From: Serratia sp. AKBS12
Lineage (GTDB): Bacteria; Pseudomonadota; Gammaproteobacteria; Enterobacterales; Enterobacteriaceae
Reading direction: 5' to 3'
Length of the DNA stretch: 64,000 bases
Assembly (NCBI RefSeq): GCF_024793895.1
Contig: NZ_JANUSB010000010.1
Coordinates: 1 to 64,000, forward strand
Under the pieces are notes generated by a model. It had not been told where the DNA came from, ran no database searches, and was given only the letters and a program-made list of their open reading frames with translations. The position numbers and the translations under genes were made by a program. Of this stretch, positions 34,281 to 43,235 are shown one piece after another (positions within the stretch are counted from its first letter, which is position 1; each line of letters begins with the position of its first letter).

Positions 34281-35243
34281 CTAGTGTGAAGACACAAACT
34301 CTGCCGCTGCATGCGCCGGCGGAATGGCGAAATTCTCCCGCATGCGTCTGCTCTCCTCTGCCGGCGGAAGCCCAAATAACCGTTTAAATTCGCGATTAAA
34401 TTGCGAAGGGCTTTCATAGCCAACCGCCTGGCTGGCGACCGATGCGCTTACCCCTTGTCGCACCATCAGCAGCCGCGCCTGATGCAGGCGTATCGACTTC
34501 AGGTACTGCATCGGGGCGATATGGGTAATTGCCTTGAAATGGCGGTGAAAGGTAGGGACGCTCATTGCTGCTTCAGCGGCCAGTTGCGGCAAGGTAATCG
34601 GCTGAGCATAGGTGGCATGAATACGGCGTAACGCTTTGGCAATTTTGCCGAATTGGCCACGCATCGCCAATGCCGATCGCATGGCATTGCCCTGCGCGCC
34701 GGTGAGAATACGAAAATACAGCTCGCGGATCAGCGTAGGGCCGAGTATTGCGGCGTCAAGCGGGGCGCTCATGGCTTCGAGAAAACGCAGCAGCGAGCCG
34801 CGCATCGCCGCGTCCATCGGGCTGGACATCATGCTGGCGGGGTTAACCGTGTCGGAGTGCGCGCCCTGTCTGTCTATTTGCAGCATCAGGTCGGCTGCGA
34901 GCTGGAAATCCAGATGCAGGTAAATGGCCAGTAACGGCCGTGCTGGCGTCGCGTCGGTTTCCATCACAAACGGTACCGGTACCGAAACGGCAAGATAATG
35001 CTGTTCGTCGTAATGATAAATTTGCCCGCCAAAATAGCCCCTTTTACTGCCCTGACAGACGATGACGATACCGGGATCGTACAACACCGGGGTGGTTGCC
35101 AGTGGCCGATTGGAACGCAGGAAACGCACGTCGGGCAGTGGCGTGAGGTTGTAACCTTCCTGCGGCGCCAGCGACAGCAGCAGATCCACCATGCGCTGTC
35201 GGTCGTCGGTTTGGGGAAGCAACCCTGTCAATGTGTTGTTCAT
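34281..35243 (-). CDS. AraC-family transcription regulator
   Basis: The 320-aa protein has an AraC_N cupin-type effector domain (about 20-170) and two helix-turn-helix motifs at the C-terminus (ITLPQLAAEAAMSVPTFHRHFKAIT and ASVASQAVGYESPSQFNREFKRLFG). I start it at ATG 35243 with GGTGAG upstream; GTG codons four codons earlier are possible. It is divergent from the SDR gene at 35353, 110 bases apart, a common regulator-target arrangement for aldehyde or carbonyl stress (YqhC-like). Confidence 0.9.
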   Translation of the reverse strand: MNNTLTGLLPQTDDRQRMVDLLLSLAPQEGYNLTPLPDVRFLRSNRPLATTPVLYDPGIVIVCQGSKRGYFGGQIYHYDEQHYLAVSVPVPFVMETDATPARPLLAIYLHLDFQLAADLMLQIDRQGAHSDTVNPASMMSSPMDAAMRGSLLRFLEAMSAPLDAAILGPTLIRELYFRILTGAQGNAMRSALAMRGQFGKIAKALRRIHATYAQPITLPQLAAEAAMSVPTFHRHFKAITHIAPMQYLKSIRLHQARLLMVRQGVSASVASQAVGYESPSQFNREFKRLFGLPPAEESRRMRENFAIPPAHAAAEFVSSH

Positions 35244-35352
35244 AACGCTCACCACTCGATAGAAATAGGCAATAACTAAAGCAGAATCAGGCTAAAAAAT
35301 CGACTCCTGAGAGAATAGTATGCACACGTCTCTTAACCAACGGGAGTTTTAT

Positions 35353-36186
35353 ATGTCTTTAGCCAAAACGATTTTTATCACCGGCGTCAGTAGCGGATTT
35401 GGTCGCGCCCTGGCGCAGGCGGCGTTGAGCAGCGGGCATCGAGTGGTCGGCACGGTGCGCAGTGGGTCGGCAGTGGCGGCGTTTGAAACGCTTAGCCCTG
35501 GCAAGGCGTTGGCACGAGTACTGGACGTTACCGATTTTGCGTCAATTGAGCGGGTTGTCGCCGAGATAGAAGCCAATATCGGCCCGATTGATGTGTTAGT
35601 GAATAATGCCGGCTATGGCCACGAAGGGGTGATGGAAGAGTCAGCGCTGGACGAGCTGAAGCGGCAGTTCGAGGTCAACGTGTTCGGTGCGGTAGCGATG
35701 ATCAAGGCGTTGTTGCCTTATCTGCGCCAGCGTCGTCGCGGGCATATCATCAACATCACCTCGATGGGCGGATTTATTACCCTGCCGGGCATCAGTTATT
35801 ACTGCGGCAGCAAGTTTGCGCTGGAAGGTATTTCCGAAACGTTGAGTAAAGAGCTCAAGCCGTTTGGCATTGCGGTCACCGCCGTCGCTCCTGGTTCTTT
35901 CCGCACCGATTGGGCAGGCAGGTCGATGGTCAGATCGCCCCGGACCATTGCGGATTATGACGCGCTGTTTGACCCGATCCGTCATGCGCGGCAGCAAAAA
36001 AATGGCAGGCAGCTTGGCGATCCTGCCAAGGCAGCGCAGGCGATACTGGCCATCATCAACAGCGATGCGCCACCGGTACACCTGTTGTTGGGCAGCGATG
36101 CGCTCAGTCTGGTGCGCGAAAAGCTGCAAGCCTATGCGGCCGAAATCGATGATTGGGAGGCGCTGAGCCGTTCAACCGACGGTTAA
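35353..36186 (+). CDS. Short-chain dehydrogenase/reductase
   Basis: The ATG at 35353 with GGGAG before it gives 277 aa. The Rossmann motif TGVSSGFG (cofactor binding), NNAGYG and the catalytic Ser...Tyr-x-x-x-Lys (NITSMGG, YYCGSK) are intact, so an NAD(P)-dependent oxidoreductase of the classical SDR type is expected. The C-terminal part matches SDRs often controlled by adjacent AraC proteins. The substrate cannot be read from the sequence. Confidence 0.9.
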   Translation: MSLAKTIFITGVSSGFGRALAQAALSSGHRVVGTVRSGSAVAAFETLSPGKALARVLDVTDFASIERVVAEIEANIGPIDVLVNNAGYGHEGVMEESALDELKRQFEVNVFGAVAMIKALLPYLRQRRRGHIINITSMGGFITLPGISYYCGSKFALEGISETLSKELKPFGIAVTAVAPGSFRTDWAGRSMVRSPRTIADYDALFDPIRHARQQKNGRQLGDPAKAAQAILAIINSDAPPVHLLLGSDALSLVREKLQAYAAEIDDWEALSRSTDG

Positions 36187-36438
36187 TCGCCATCAATGCC
36201 TTGCGCGGCAGATCGCCGAACGCCGTGGCGCATTGATGGAGCGCGCAGGCGCGCGCCGGTTTATGGCGCGGCCTGCCCGCTGATTTCTATCCCATTAATG
36301 CCGCTGGTCAGCACGGGTATCTCGTTCAACAGTGCAAAAATTTGCTGGGTCGGCGTGCTGGGAGCGAGGGGAAGTGCGTCAGGCCGCCGGTACTCAAGTG
36401 GCGGTATCCGCGCCGCCAATGGAAAATCGCAATCAGCT
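36187..36438. other. Gene-free spacer with a possible coding remnant on the minus strand
   Basis: No complete gene is visible. On the minus strand, about 36425 to 36262, an uninterrupted frame (…STPTQQIFALLNEIPVLTSG, then a stop) reads like the C-terminus of a protein but has no start or upstream part. It may be a leftover of a gene displaced here. Confidence 0.3.
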
Positions 36439-36462
36439 GTGACTAAATTACATATAAGTCAC
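36439..36462. promoter_or_regulatory. Palindromic operator upstream of the TetR-type gene
   Basis: GTGACT and AGTCAC form 6-bp arms within 24 bases, 33 bases before the start codon. A second 24-base palindrome with GTGACCA/TGGTCAC arms lies before the efflux gene, so both are probable binding sites of the repressor. Confidence 0.6.
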
Positions 36463-36494
36463 TCGTTGTCAATCGAAACACGCCGCGTTAAGCT

Positions 36495-37115
36495 ATGGTA
36501 ATGAATAAAAAAATGAACGCACTTGCTACCCGTGGCCCCTCCGATCACAGCGTACGCGATCAGATCGTGGACGCCGCTACCGTCTATTTCAGCCATTACG
36601 GCTATGAAAAAACCACCGTCTCCGATCTGGCAAAATCCATTGGTTTTTCCAAGGCGTATATCTATAAGTTTTTTGAGTCCAAACAGGCGATTGGCGAGGT
36701 GATCTGCGCGAACCGGCTGGCGACGATCATGACCGTGGTGGAAGCGGCGATCGCCGACGCGCCCAGCGCCTCGGAGAAGCTGCGACGCCTGTTCCGCACC
36801 CTGGCAGAGGCCGGTAGCGAGCTGTTTTTCCATGACCGCAAGCTGTATGACATCGCTGCCGTTGCCGCGCGCGATCAATGGCCTTCGGCCAGGCAGCACC
36901 AGGCCCAACTGCTCAAGCTGGTTGAGCAGATCCTGCGTGAAGGCCGCGAGGCCGGCGAATTTGAGCGCAAAACGCCGCTCGACGAAGCCGCCAGCGCCAT
37001 TTACCTGGTGATGTGCCCCTACATCAATCCCGTACAGCTGCAATATAACCTGGAAACCGCCGGGGAAGCGGCGGTACTGCTTTCCTCGTTGATATTGCGC
37101 AGCCTATCGCCGTGA
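36495..37115 (+). CDS. TetR-family repressor of the adjacent RND efflux pump
   Basis: The 206-aa protein has a TetR helix-turn-helix at about 20-65 (RDQIVDAATVYFSHYGYEKTTVSDLAKSIGFSKAYIYKFFESK) and a helical ligand domain. ATG codons at 36495, 36501 and 36513 are all in frame; the exact start is open. It precedes the RND genes on the same strand by 80 bases, and the palindromes on both sides suggest that it represses itself and the pump until a toxic ligand binds. Confidence 0.92.
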   Translation: MVMNKKMNALATRGPSDHSVRDQIVDAATVYFSHYGYEKTTVSDLAKSIGFSKAYIYKFFESKQAIGEVICANRLATIMTVVEAAIADAPSASEKLRRLFRTLAEAGSELFFHDRKLYDIAAVAARDQWPSARQHQAQLLKLVEQILREGREAGEFERKTPLDEAASAIYLVMCPYINPVQLQYNLETAGEAAVLLSSLILRSLSP

Positions 37116-37123
37116 TAGGATTT

Positions 37124-37147
37124 GTGACCATTGACATATTTGGTCAC
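37124..37147. promoter_or_regulatory. Palindromic operator overlapping the RND pump promoter
   Basis: Arms GTGACCA and TGGTCAC (7 bp, perfect) enclose TTGACATATT. The TTGACA at 37131-37136 is a perfect -35 box inside the operator, and GAAAAT 17 bases downstream is a possible -10 box. Repressor binding would block RNA polymerase directly. Confidence 0.7.
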
Positions 37148-37194
37148 TAGTCGGAAAATGCGAGCCCTACACTGTTTATCAAGAAGGGTATTCC

Positions 37195-38304
37195 ATGCTT
37201 CGTCTCAGCGCTGTCAGCATCGCCGCCTGCCTGCTGCCGCTTGCCCTGGTGGCGTGCGGTGAGGCCTCGACGGCCGACGATCCGCGTAATCAGCCACCGC
37301 TAGTCAGGGTGGCGCGCGTCGACGATGCGGTTGATGCCGCGCGTGCCTTTAGCGGTACCGTGGTGGCGCGCGTTCAGAGCGATCTCGGTTTCCGCGTCGG
37401 CGGGAAAATACTGGAGCGTCTGGTCGATGCCGGCCAGCACGTCAAGAAAGGCCAGCCGCTGATGCGGCTGGATCCGACCGATCTGGGGCTGCAAGCCCGG
37501 GCGCAGCAACAGGCGGTTGCGGCTGCCAGGGCACAGGCCCGCCAGACCGCCGCTGACGAAGCACGCTATCGTGGCCTGGTCGCCAGCGGTGCGGTGTCGG
37601 CCTCCGCCTACGATCAAATCAGGGCCGCGGCTGAAACCGCGCGGGCGCAGCTCAGCGCAGCACAAGCGCAGGCAGATGTCGCCATTAACGCTTCCGGCTA
37701 CGCGCTGTTGCTGGCCGATGCTGACGGTGTGGTGATGGATACCCTGGCCGAGCCAGGACAGGTGGTCTCTGCCGGCCAACCGGTGGTCAGGCTGGCACGG
37801 GCGGGCCAGCGCGAGGCGATCGTTCATCTGCCGGAAACGCTGCGGCCGGCTATCGGCAGTATGGCGATGGCCAGCCTGTATGGTGACCGCGCGGCCGCGA
37901 TCCCCGTGCAACTGCGACTGCTTTCCGATGCCGCCGATCCACTGACTCGAACCTTTGAAGCGCGCTATGTGCTCGCCGGCTCGCTGGCCGGCGCACCGCT
38001 GGGCGCGACCGTCACGCTGAACATCGCCAACGGCAAGGCGGACGCACCAACGCTACAGGTACCGATTGCCGCTCTGTACGATGCTGGCAAAGGCGCGGGC
38101 GTGTGGATCGTCGCCGGTACGCCAGCGAAGGTCTCCTGGCGCGCGGTTCAGGTGCTGGGTATCAGCGACGACGCGGCGCGGGTGGCGGGTAACCTTGCCG
38201 TTGGCGAGCAGGTGGTGGCGCTGGGAGCTCATCTGCTGCATGACGGCGAACCGGTCAGGTTGGCGCAGGCGGGGCGTAACAACGCGCAGGGGAGCCAGCC
38301 ATGA
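37195..38304 (+). CDS. RND efflux periplasmic adaptor lipoprotein (AcrA/MexA family)
   Basis: The 369-aa protein has a lipobox (ALVACG, Cys21), a barrel-sandwich half (DLGFRVGGKILERLVDAGQHVKKGQPLMRLDP), an alpha hairpin of about 70 residues, a second lipoyl half (DGVVMDTLAEPGQVVSAGQPVVRLA) and beta-barrel and membrane-proximal domains. It bridges the RND pump and an outer-membrane channel. No channel gene is present nearby, so a TolC-type protein encoded elsewhere is probably used. Its stop overlaps the pump start (ATGA). Confidence 0.93.
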   Translation: MLRLSAVSIAACLLPLALVACGEASTADDPRNQPPLVRVARVDDAVDAARAFSGTVVARVQSDLGFRVGGKILERLVDAGQHVKKGQPLMRLDPTDLGLQARAQQQAVAAARAQARQTAADEARYRGLVASGAVSASAYDQIRAAAETARAQLSAAQAQADVAINASGYALLLADADGVVMDTLAEPGQVVSAGQPVVRLARAGQREAIVHLPETLRPAIGSMAMASLYGDRAAAIPVQLRLLSDAADPLTRTFEARYVLAGSLAGAPLGATVTLNIANGKADAPTLQVPIAALYDAGKGAGVWIVAGTPAKVSWRAVQVLGISDDAARVAGNLAVGEQVVALGAHLLHDGEPVRLAQAGRNNAQGSQP

Positions 38305-41300
38305 GCGGCGGGCGCTTTAACCTTTCGGCGCTGGCGGTACGCGAACGCGCGATCACGCTGTTTTTGATCTTGCTGATCGCCATCGCCGGCACCCTGTCGT
38401 TCTTCGTACTGGGTCGGGCGGAAGATCCGCCGTTCACCGTCAAGCAACTGACGGTAATCACCGCCTGGCCAGGAGCGACCGCACAGGAAATGCAGGATCA
38501 GGTGGCGGAACCGCTTGAAAAACGCATGCAGGAACTGAAGTGGTACGATCGCACGGAAACCTACACGCGGCCGGGTCTGGCATTCACCATGGTGTCGCTG
38601 GCTGACAGCACGCCACCTGGCGAAGTGCAGGAGCAGTTTTATCAGGCGCGCAAGAAGCTTGGCGACGAGGCTGGCAATCTGCCGGCCGGCGTAATCGGAC
38701 CGATGGTCAATGACGAGTTTTCCGATGTGACTTTTGCGCTGTTGGCGCTGAAGGCCAAAGGAGAGCCGCAGCGCCTGCTGGTGCGCGACGCCGAGTCATT
38801 GCGCCAGCGCCTGTTGCACCTGCCAGGGGTAAAAAAGGTCAATATTATCGGCGAGCAGGCGGAGCGCATCTTCGTTTCATTCTCTCACGACCGGCTTGCC
38901 ACGCTGGGCGTGTCGCCGCAGGACATTTTTGCCGCCCTCAATAGCCAGAACGTACTCACCCCCGCCGGTTCGATCGACACCCACGGACCGCAGGTGTTTA
39001 TCCGGCTGGATGGCGCTTTTGACAGTTTGCAGCAAATCCGCGAGACGCCGATTGCCGTGCAGGGGCGAACGCTGAAACTGTCGGATGTGGCTCAGGTCGA
39101 ACGCGGTTATCAAGACCCGGCGACCTTTATCATTCGCAATAACGGCGAACAGGCTCTGTTGCTGGGCATCGTCATGCGCGAAGGCTGGAATGGTCTGGAT
39201 CTGGGCAAGGCGCTGGACGAGGAAACCCGCCGCATCAACGCCGCCATGCCGCTGGGTATGACCCTCAGCAAAGTCACCGACCAGTCGGTGAACATCAGCG
39301 CGTCCGTCGACGAGTTTATGGTGAAGTTTTTTGTCGCCTTGCTGGTAGTGATGGTGGTGTGTTTCGTCAGCATGGGCTGGCGAGTCGGGGTGGTGATGGC
39401 CGCTGCGGTGCCGTTGACGCTGGCGGTGGTGTTTGTGGTGATGGCTGCCACCGGTAAAAACTTCGATCGTATTACCCTCGGGTCATTGATCCTGGCGCTG
39501 GGACTGTTGGTGGACGATGCAATCATCGCCATTGAAATGATGGTAGTGAAAATGGAGGAGGGCTTTGATCGTATCAAGGCTTCGGCCTATGCCTGGAGTC
39601 ACACTGCCGCGCCAATGCTGTCGGGGACGCTGGTGACGGCCATCGGTTTTATGCCCAACGGGTTCGCGCAGTCCACCGCCGGCGAATACACCAGCAATAT
39701 GTTCTGGATTGTCGGCATTGCGCTGATTGCCTCCTGGGTGGTGGCGGTCGCCTTTACCCCCTATCTGGGCGTGAAGCTGTTGCCGGCGATCGGGCAGGTT
39801 GAGGGGGGACATGCTGCCATCTACAACACCCACCGTTACAACCGTTTTCGTCGGCTGCTGACGCGGGTTATCGCTGCCAAATGGCTGGTGGCCGGCACGG
39901 TTATCGCCGCCTTTGTGTTGGCTGTGCTGGCCATGGGGCTGGTCAAGAAGCAGTTTTTCCCCACCTCCGATCGCCCGGAAGTCCTGGTCGAAATACAAAT
40001 GCCGTATGGAACCTCCATCAAGCAGACCAGCAATACCAGCGCCAAAGTCGAAGCCTGGCTGAGAAAGCAGCATGAAGCGAAGATCGTCACCGCCTATATT
40101 GGCCAGGGAGCCCCGCGTTTCTATCTGGCGATGGCGCCGGAACTGCCCGATCCGTCGTTTGCCAAGGTTGTGGTGCTGACGGACAGCCAGGAGGCGCGCG
40201 AGGCCCTCAAGTTCCGCCTGCGGCAAGCGGTGGCAGACGGTTTGGCCCCCGAGGCGCGTGTCAGGGTGACACAGCTGGTGTTCGGCCCGTATTCACCTTA
40301 TCCGGTGGCCTACCGGATTATGGGGCCGGAACCGGCCATGCTGCGTGAGATCGCCGCGCAGGCTCAGGCCATCATGCAGGCCAGTCCGATGATGTGCACC
40401 GTTAACACCGACTGGGGCGCGCGCATGCCGACGCTGCATTTTTCTCTGGATCAGGATCGTCTGCAATCGGTCGGGCTCAGCTCTAACGCGGTGGCGCAGC
40501 AGTTGCAATTCCTGCTGTCCGGCGTACCGATCACCTCGGTGCGTGAAGACATTCGTTCCGTGCAGGTGGTTGGCCGGGCGGCGGGAGAGATCCGGCTCGA
40601 TCCGGCAAAAATCGCCGGTTTTACGCTGGTGGGATCGGCCGGGCAGCGAATTCCACTGTCGCAGGTGGGCAGCGTCGAGGTACGCATGGAGGATCCGCTG
40701 CTGCGACGCCGCGATCGTACGCCAACCATCACGGTGCGCGGGGATATTGCCGAAGGGCTACAACCGCCAGACGTTTCCAGCGCAATCTCGGCGCAGCTAC
40801 AACCGTTAATCGACACGCTGCCTGACGGCTACCGCATCGAACAGGCGGGATCGATTGAAGAGTCGGGCAAGGCCAGCAAGGCGATGTTGCCGCTGTTCCC
40901 GATCATGATTGCCATGACGCTATTGATCATCATTCTGCAGGTTCGTTCGATGTCGGCGATGGTCATGGTGTTCCTGACTGCGCCATTGGGGCTGATCGGC
41001 GTGGTGCCAACGCTGCTGTTGTTCAACCAGCCGTTTGGCATCAATGCGCTGGTGGGGCTGATCGCGCTGTCGGGTATTCTGATGCGCAACACCCTGATTC
41101 TGATAGGGCAGATTCATCACAACGAAAAGGCAGGACTCGATCCGTTCCACGCGGTGGTCGAGGCCACGGTGCAGCGTGCCAGACCGGTATTGTTGACGGC
41201 GATGGCGGCCATTCTGGCGTTTATTCCGCTGACCCATTCGGTGTTCTGGGGCACGCTGGCCTATACCCTGATTGGCGGGACGTTCGGCGGCACCATCATG

Positions 41301-41378
41301 ACGCTGGTATTCCTGCCAGCGATGTACGCCATCTGGTTCAGGATTCGCCCTGGCAGCGGCGCGCAGTCGGCCGCATAG
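38301..41378 (+). CDS. RND-family efflux permease
   Basis: The 1025-aa proton-driven transporter has the usual twelve-helix layout with two large periplasmic loops after helices 1 and 7. Features include the helix-4 motif GLLVDDAIIAIEMMV with its paired aspartates, and the duplicated helix-10/11 region (LVGLIALSGILMRNTLILIGQI). The family branch resembles multidrug or solvent exporters that pair with short TetR-controlled operons; the substrate is not readable. A 10-bp hairpin lies just after its stop. Confidence 0.94.
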   Translation: MSGGRFNLSALAVRERAITLFLILLIAIAGTLSFFVLGRAEDPPFTVKQLTVITAWPGATAQEMQDQVAEPLEKRMQELKWYDRTETYTRPGLAFTMVSLADSTPPGEVQEQFYQARKKLGDEAGNLPAGVIGPMVNDEFSDVTFALLALKAKGEPQRLLVRDAESLRQRLLHLPGVKKVNIIGEQAERIFVSFSHDRLATLGVSPQDIFAALNSQNVLTPAGSIDTHGPQVFIRLDGAFDSLQQIRETPIAVQGRTLKLSDVAQVERGYQDPATFIIRNNGEQALLLGIVMREGWNGLDLGKALDEETRRINAAMPLGMTLSKVTDQSVNISASVDEFMVKFFVALLVVMVVCFVSMGWRVGVVMAAAVPLTLAVVFVVMAATGKNFDRITLGSLILALGLLVDDAIIAIEMMVVKMEEGFDRIKASAYAWSHTAAPMLSGTLVTAIGFMPNGFAQSTAGEYTSNMFWIVGIALIASWVVAVAFTPYLGVKLLPAIGQVEGGHAAIYNTHRYNRFRRLLTRVIAAKWLVAGTVIAAFVLAVLAMGLVKKQFFPTSDRPEVLVEIQMPYGTSIKQTSNTSAKVEAWLRKQHEAKIVTAYIGQGAPRFYLAMAPELPDPSFAKVVVLTDSQEAREALKFRLRQAVADGLAPEARVRVTQLVFGPYSPYPVAYRIMGPEPAMLREIAAQAQAIMQASPMMCTVNTDWGARMPTLHFSLDQDRLQSVGLSSNAVAQQLQFLLSGVPITSVREDIRSVQVVGRAAGEIRLDPAKIAGFTLVGSAGQRIPLSQVGSVEVRMEDPLLRRRDRTPTITVRGDIAEGLQPPDVSSAISAQLQPLIDTLPDGYRIEQAGSIEESGKASKAMLPLFPIMIAMTLLIIILQVRSMSAMVMVFLTAPLGLIGVVPTLLLFNQPFGINALVGLIALSGILMRNTLILIGQIHHNEKAGLDPFHAVVEATVQRARPVLLTAMAAILAFIPLTHSVFWGTLAYTLIGGTFGGTIMTLVFLPAMYAIWFRIRPGSGAQSAA

Positions 41379-41387
41379 GGTAAGGAT

Positions 41388-41416
41388 GCCGCCGGGCTGC
41401 GGATCTGCCCGGCGGC
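41388..41416. terminator. Hairpin between convergent RND and isomerase genes
   Basis: A perfect 10-bp GC-rich stem (GCCGCCGGGC with GCCCGGCGGC, 9-base loop) lies between two converging genes and could end transcription from both sides, although no T run follows. Confidence 0.55.
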
Positions 41417-41423
41417 GTGGCGC

Positions 41424-42203
41424 TCATAGAGTGAAGTGGTCGCGGAACTGCTCTAGTGCGGCGGTGCTGTCGCCGCTGGCCCAGCCTTCCATTGCCACGG
41501 TGCCCCGATAGCCGATCTGCTGTAACGTACGGGCAATGGCACGATAGTTGATCTCGCCGGTGCCCGGCTGCTGGCGCCCCGGCACGTCGGCCACCTGGAT
41601 CTCGCCGATGGCCGGGCCGGCACGGCGGATCAGGGCGATCAGGTTGCCTTCGCCAATCTGCGCATGATACAGATCAAGGTTCATCTTTAGCGCCGGGCTG
41701 TTCACCGCTTCGACCAATGCCAGGGTATCGGCGGCCAGCGCGAATGGCGTGCCGGGATGATCGACCGGCAGATTGAGATTCTCCAGCGTGAACACCCGCC
41801 CGGCACGTTCGCCCAGTTGCGCTACGCGGCGCAGCGTAGCAGCGGCTTGCAGCCACATTGCCCCGGTAACCACCTCCACCGGCTTCACCGGCAGACCCCG
41901 CTCGTCCAGTCCGCTGCCGTGCAGATTCAGCGCCGGGCAGTTCAGCCGTTCGGCCACTGCCAACGAGGCTTCGGCGCTCTGCAACAGTTGCGCGATACCG
42001 TCGCTGTCGGTCAGGTTGCCGCTCAGGTAGCCGGTCATGGAGGTGAAACGCGCACCGGTGGCGATCAGGGCGTCAATATCCTTATTGGCCCAGCCCCAGA
42101 TTTCGACGCCGAACCCGAGCGCATGAATACGCTCGACGCGTTCAATAAACGGCAGATCGAGAAACACCATTTCGGCACAAACCGAGAGTTGATAGCCGGC
42201 CAT
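41424..42203 (-). CDS. Sugar phosphate isomerase/epimerase family TIM barrel (hydroxypyruvate isomerase-like)
   Basis: The 259-aa protein belongs to the xylose isomerase-like/AP endonuclease 2 barrel family: FTLENLNLPVDHPGTP, LKMNLDLYHAQIGEGN and IGEIQVADVPGRQQPGTGEINY are the metal-site strands seen in Hyi and related inosose-type isomerases. It is the third gene of a unit with a sugar transporter and a Gfo/Idh dehydrogenase; its start overlaps the stop of the dehydrogenase. The likely role is in breakdown of an inositol- or sugar-acid-like substrate. Confidence 0.88.
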   Translation of the reverse strand: MAGYQLSVCAEMVFLDLPFIERVERIHALGFGVEIWGWANKDIDALIATGARFTSMTGYLSGNLTDSDGIAQLLQSAEASLAVAERLNCPALNLHGSGLDERGLPVKPVEVVTGAMWLQAAATLRRVAQLGERAGRVFTLENLNLPVDHPGTPFALAADTLALVEAVNSPALKMNLDLYHAQIGEGNLIALIRRAGPAIGEIQVADVPGRQQPGTGEINYRAIARTLQQIGYRGTVAMEGWASGDSTAALEQFRDHFTL

Positions 42204-43222
42204 CAGCGACCTCCCAGGGCAATCGGACGGTTCTGCTGTACCGACTCAATGCAGGCCAGCGCGATTTCCAGCGCGTTACGCGCATCTTCGCCGGTGGCGC
42301 GTGGCGTTTCACCGCTACGGATGCAGTGCGCAAACTCTGTCATTTCAGCCACATAGGCGTCACGCAGCAGATCGGAATCCAGCCGTGCGGTGTCAATGGC
42401 GATGCCGCCCTGATGGTAGCGTACGCAGTGGGTGGCATTGATATGGCCAGCCTGCAACATGCCCTTGCTGCCAAATACTTCCCCGCGCACGTCGTAGCCG
42501 TAGACGGCCTGGAAACTGGCTTCGGCGGTAGCAATTGCGCCGTTATCAAAACGCAGGGTGACTACCGAGGTATCCAGCAGCCCCCGCTGCTTGAAGTCCG
42601 GGCGCACCAGCGCGTCAGCCAGCGCGTAGACTTCCACCGGCTTCGCGCCGTGGTTGAAATGCAGCAGCGTGTCAAAATCGTGGATCAGGGTTTCCAGGAA
42701 AATAGTCCACTGCGGGATCGGCGTCGGATCGCGCAGCGCCGGGTCCCGCGTAATCGAGCGACTCAGCTGTGTGGTGCCGTTTTCGCCGGCCTTGACCGCC
42801 GCAATCGCTGCGGCAAAGCCCGAATCGAAGCGGCGGTTAAAGCCCACCTGTAGTACCACGCCGGCTTTTTTTGCCGCAGCAATCGCGCTATCTGCTTCCT
42901 CCAGCGTGACCGCCATCGGTTTTTCACAGAACACATGCTTGCCGGCCTGTGCGGCGGCGATCACCCATTCGGCATGGGTGCGTGCCGGGGCGGCAATGGC
43001 AACCGCGTCGATATCCGGATCGTTCAGCAATGCGTGCAGATCGCCATAGGCTTTGGTAATGCCGAGCCGTTGCGCCAGCCTTTCGGCGGCGCCGGGCTGC
43101 GGATCGGCCACCGCGTCCAGCCGGGCTCCCGGTACGCGATAGGCCAGATTTTCGGCGTGGAAGCTGCCCATGCGACCGGCACCAATCAGGCCAACGCGTA
43201 CCGGTTGTGAAGATAAAGTCAT
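42203..43222 (-). CDS. Gfo/Idh/MocA-family dehydrogenase (inositol 2-dehydrogenase-like)
   Basis: The ATG at 43222 with AAGGAG upstream gives 339 aa. The N-terminal Rossmann fold has GLIGAGRMG; CEKPMAVTLEEAD holds the conserved Lys of the family (EKP), and the C-terminal domain has HDFDTLLHF with the catalytic Asp-His pair. IolG-type inositol dehydrogenases have the same length and patterns. The partner genes, a sugar porter and a TIM-barrel isomerase, support oxidation of an inositol or similar polyol. Confidence 0.9.
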   Translation of the reverse strand: MTLSSQPVRVGLIGAGRMGSFHAENLAYRVPGARLDAVADPQPGAAERLAQRLGITKAYGDLHALLNDPDIDAVAIAAPARTHAEWVIAAAQAGKHVFCEKPMAVTLEEADSAIAAAKKAGVVLQVGFNRRFDSGFAAAIAAVKAGENGTTQLSRSITRDPALRDPTPIPQWTIFLETLIHDFDTLLHFNHGAKPVEVYALADALVRPDFKQRGLLDTSVVTLRFDNGAIATAEASFQAVYGYDVRGEVFGSKGMLQAGHINATHCVRYHQGGIAIDTARLDSDLLRDAYVAEMTEFAHCIRSGETPRATGEDARNALEIALACIESVQQNRPIALGGR

Positions 43223-43235
43223 GCTGTACTCCTTG

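Noticed and set aside
36195-36501. 100-codon plus-strand frame before tetR
   Set aside because: It covers the operator and promoter region of tetR and has no protein pattern; the minus strand looks more coding-like.
37139-37160. CACTAGTCGGAAAAT before the RND genes as another motif copy
   Set aside because: The match is partial, in the opposite sense, and is explained by the TetR operator.
39483-40226. 247-codon frame antisense to the RND permease
   Set aside because: Shadow frame of a well-supported gene; His/Gly/Asp-rich text without a domain.
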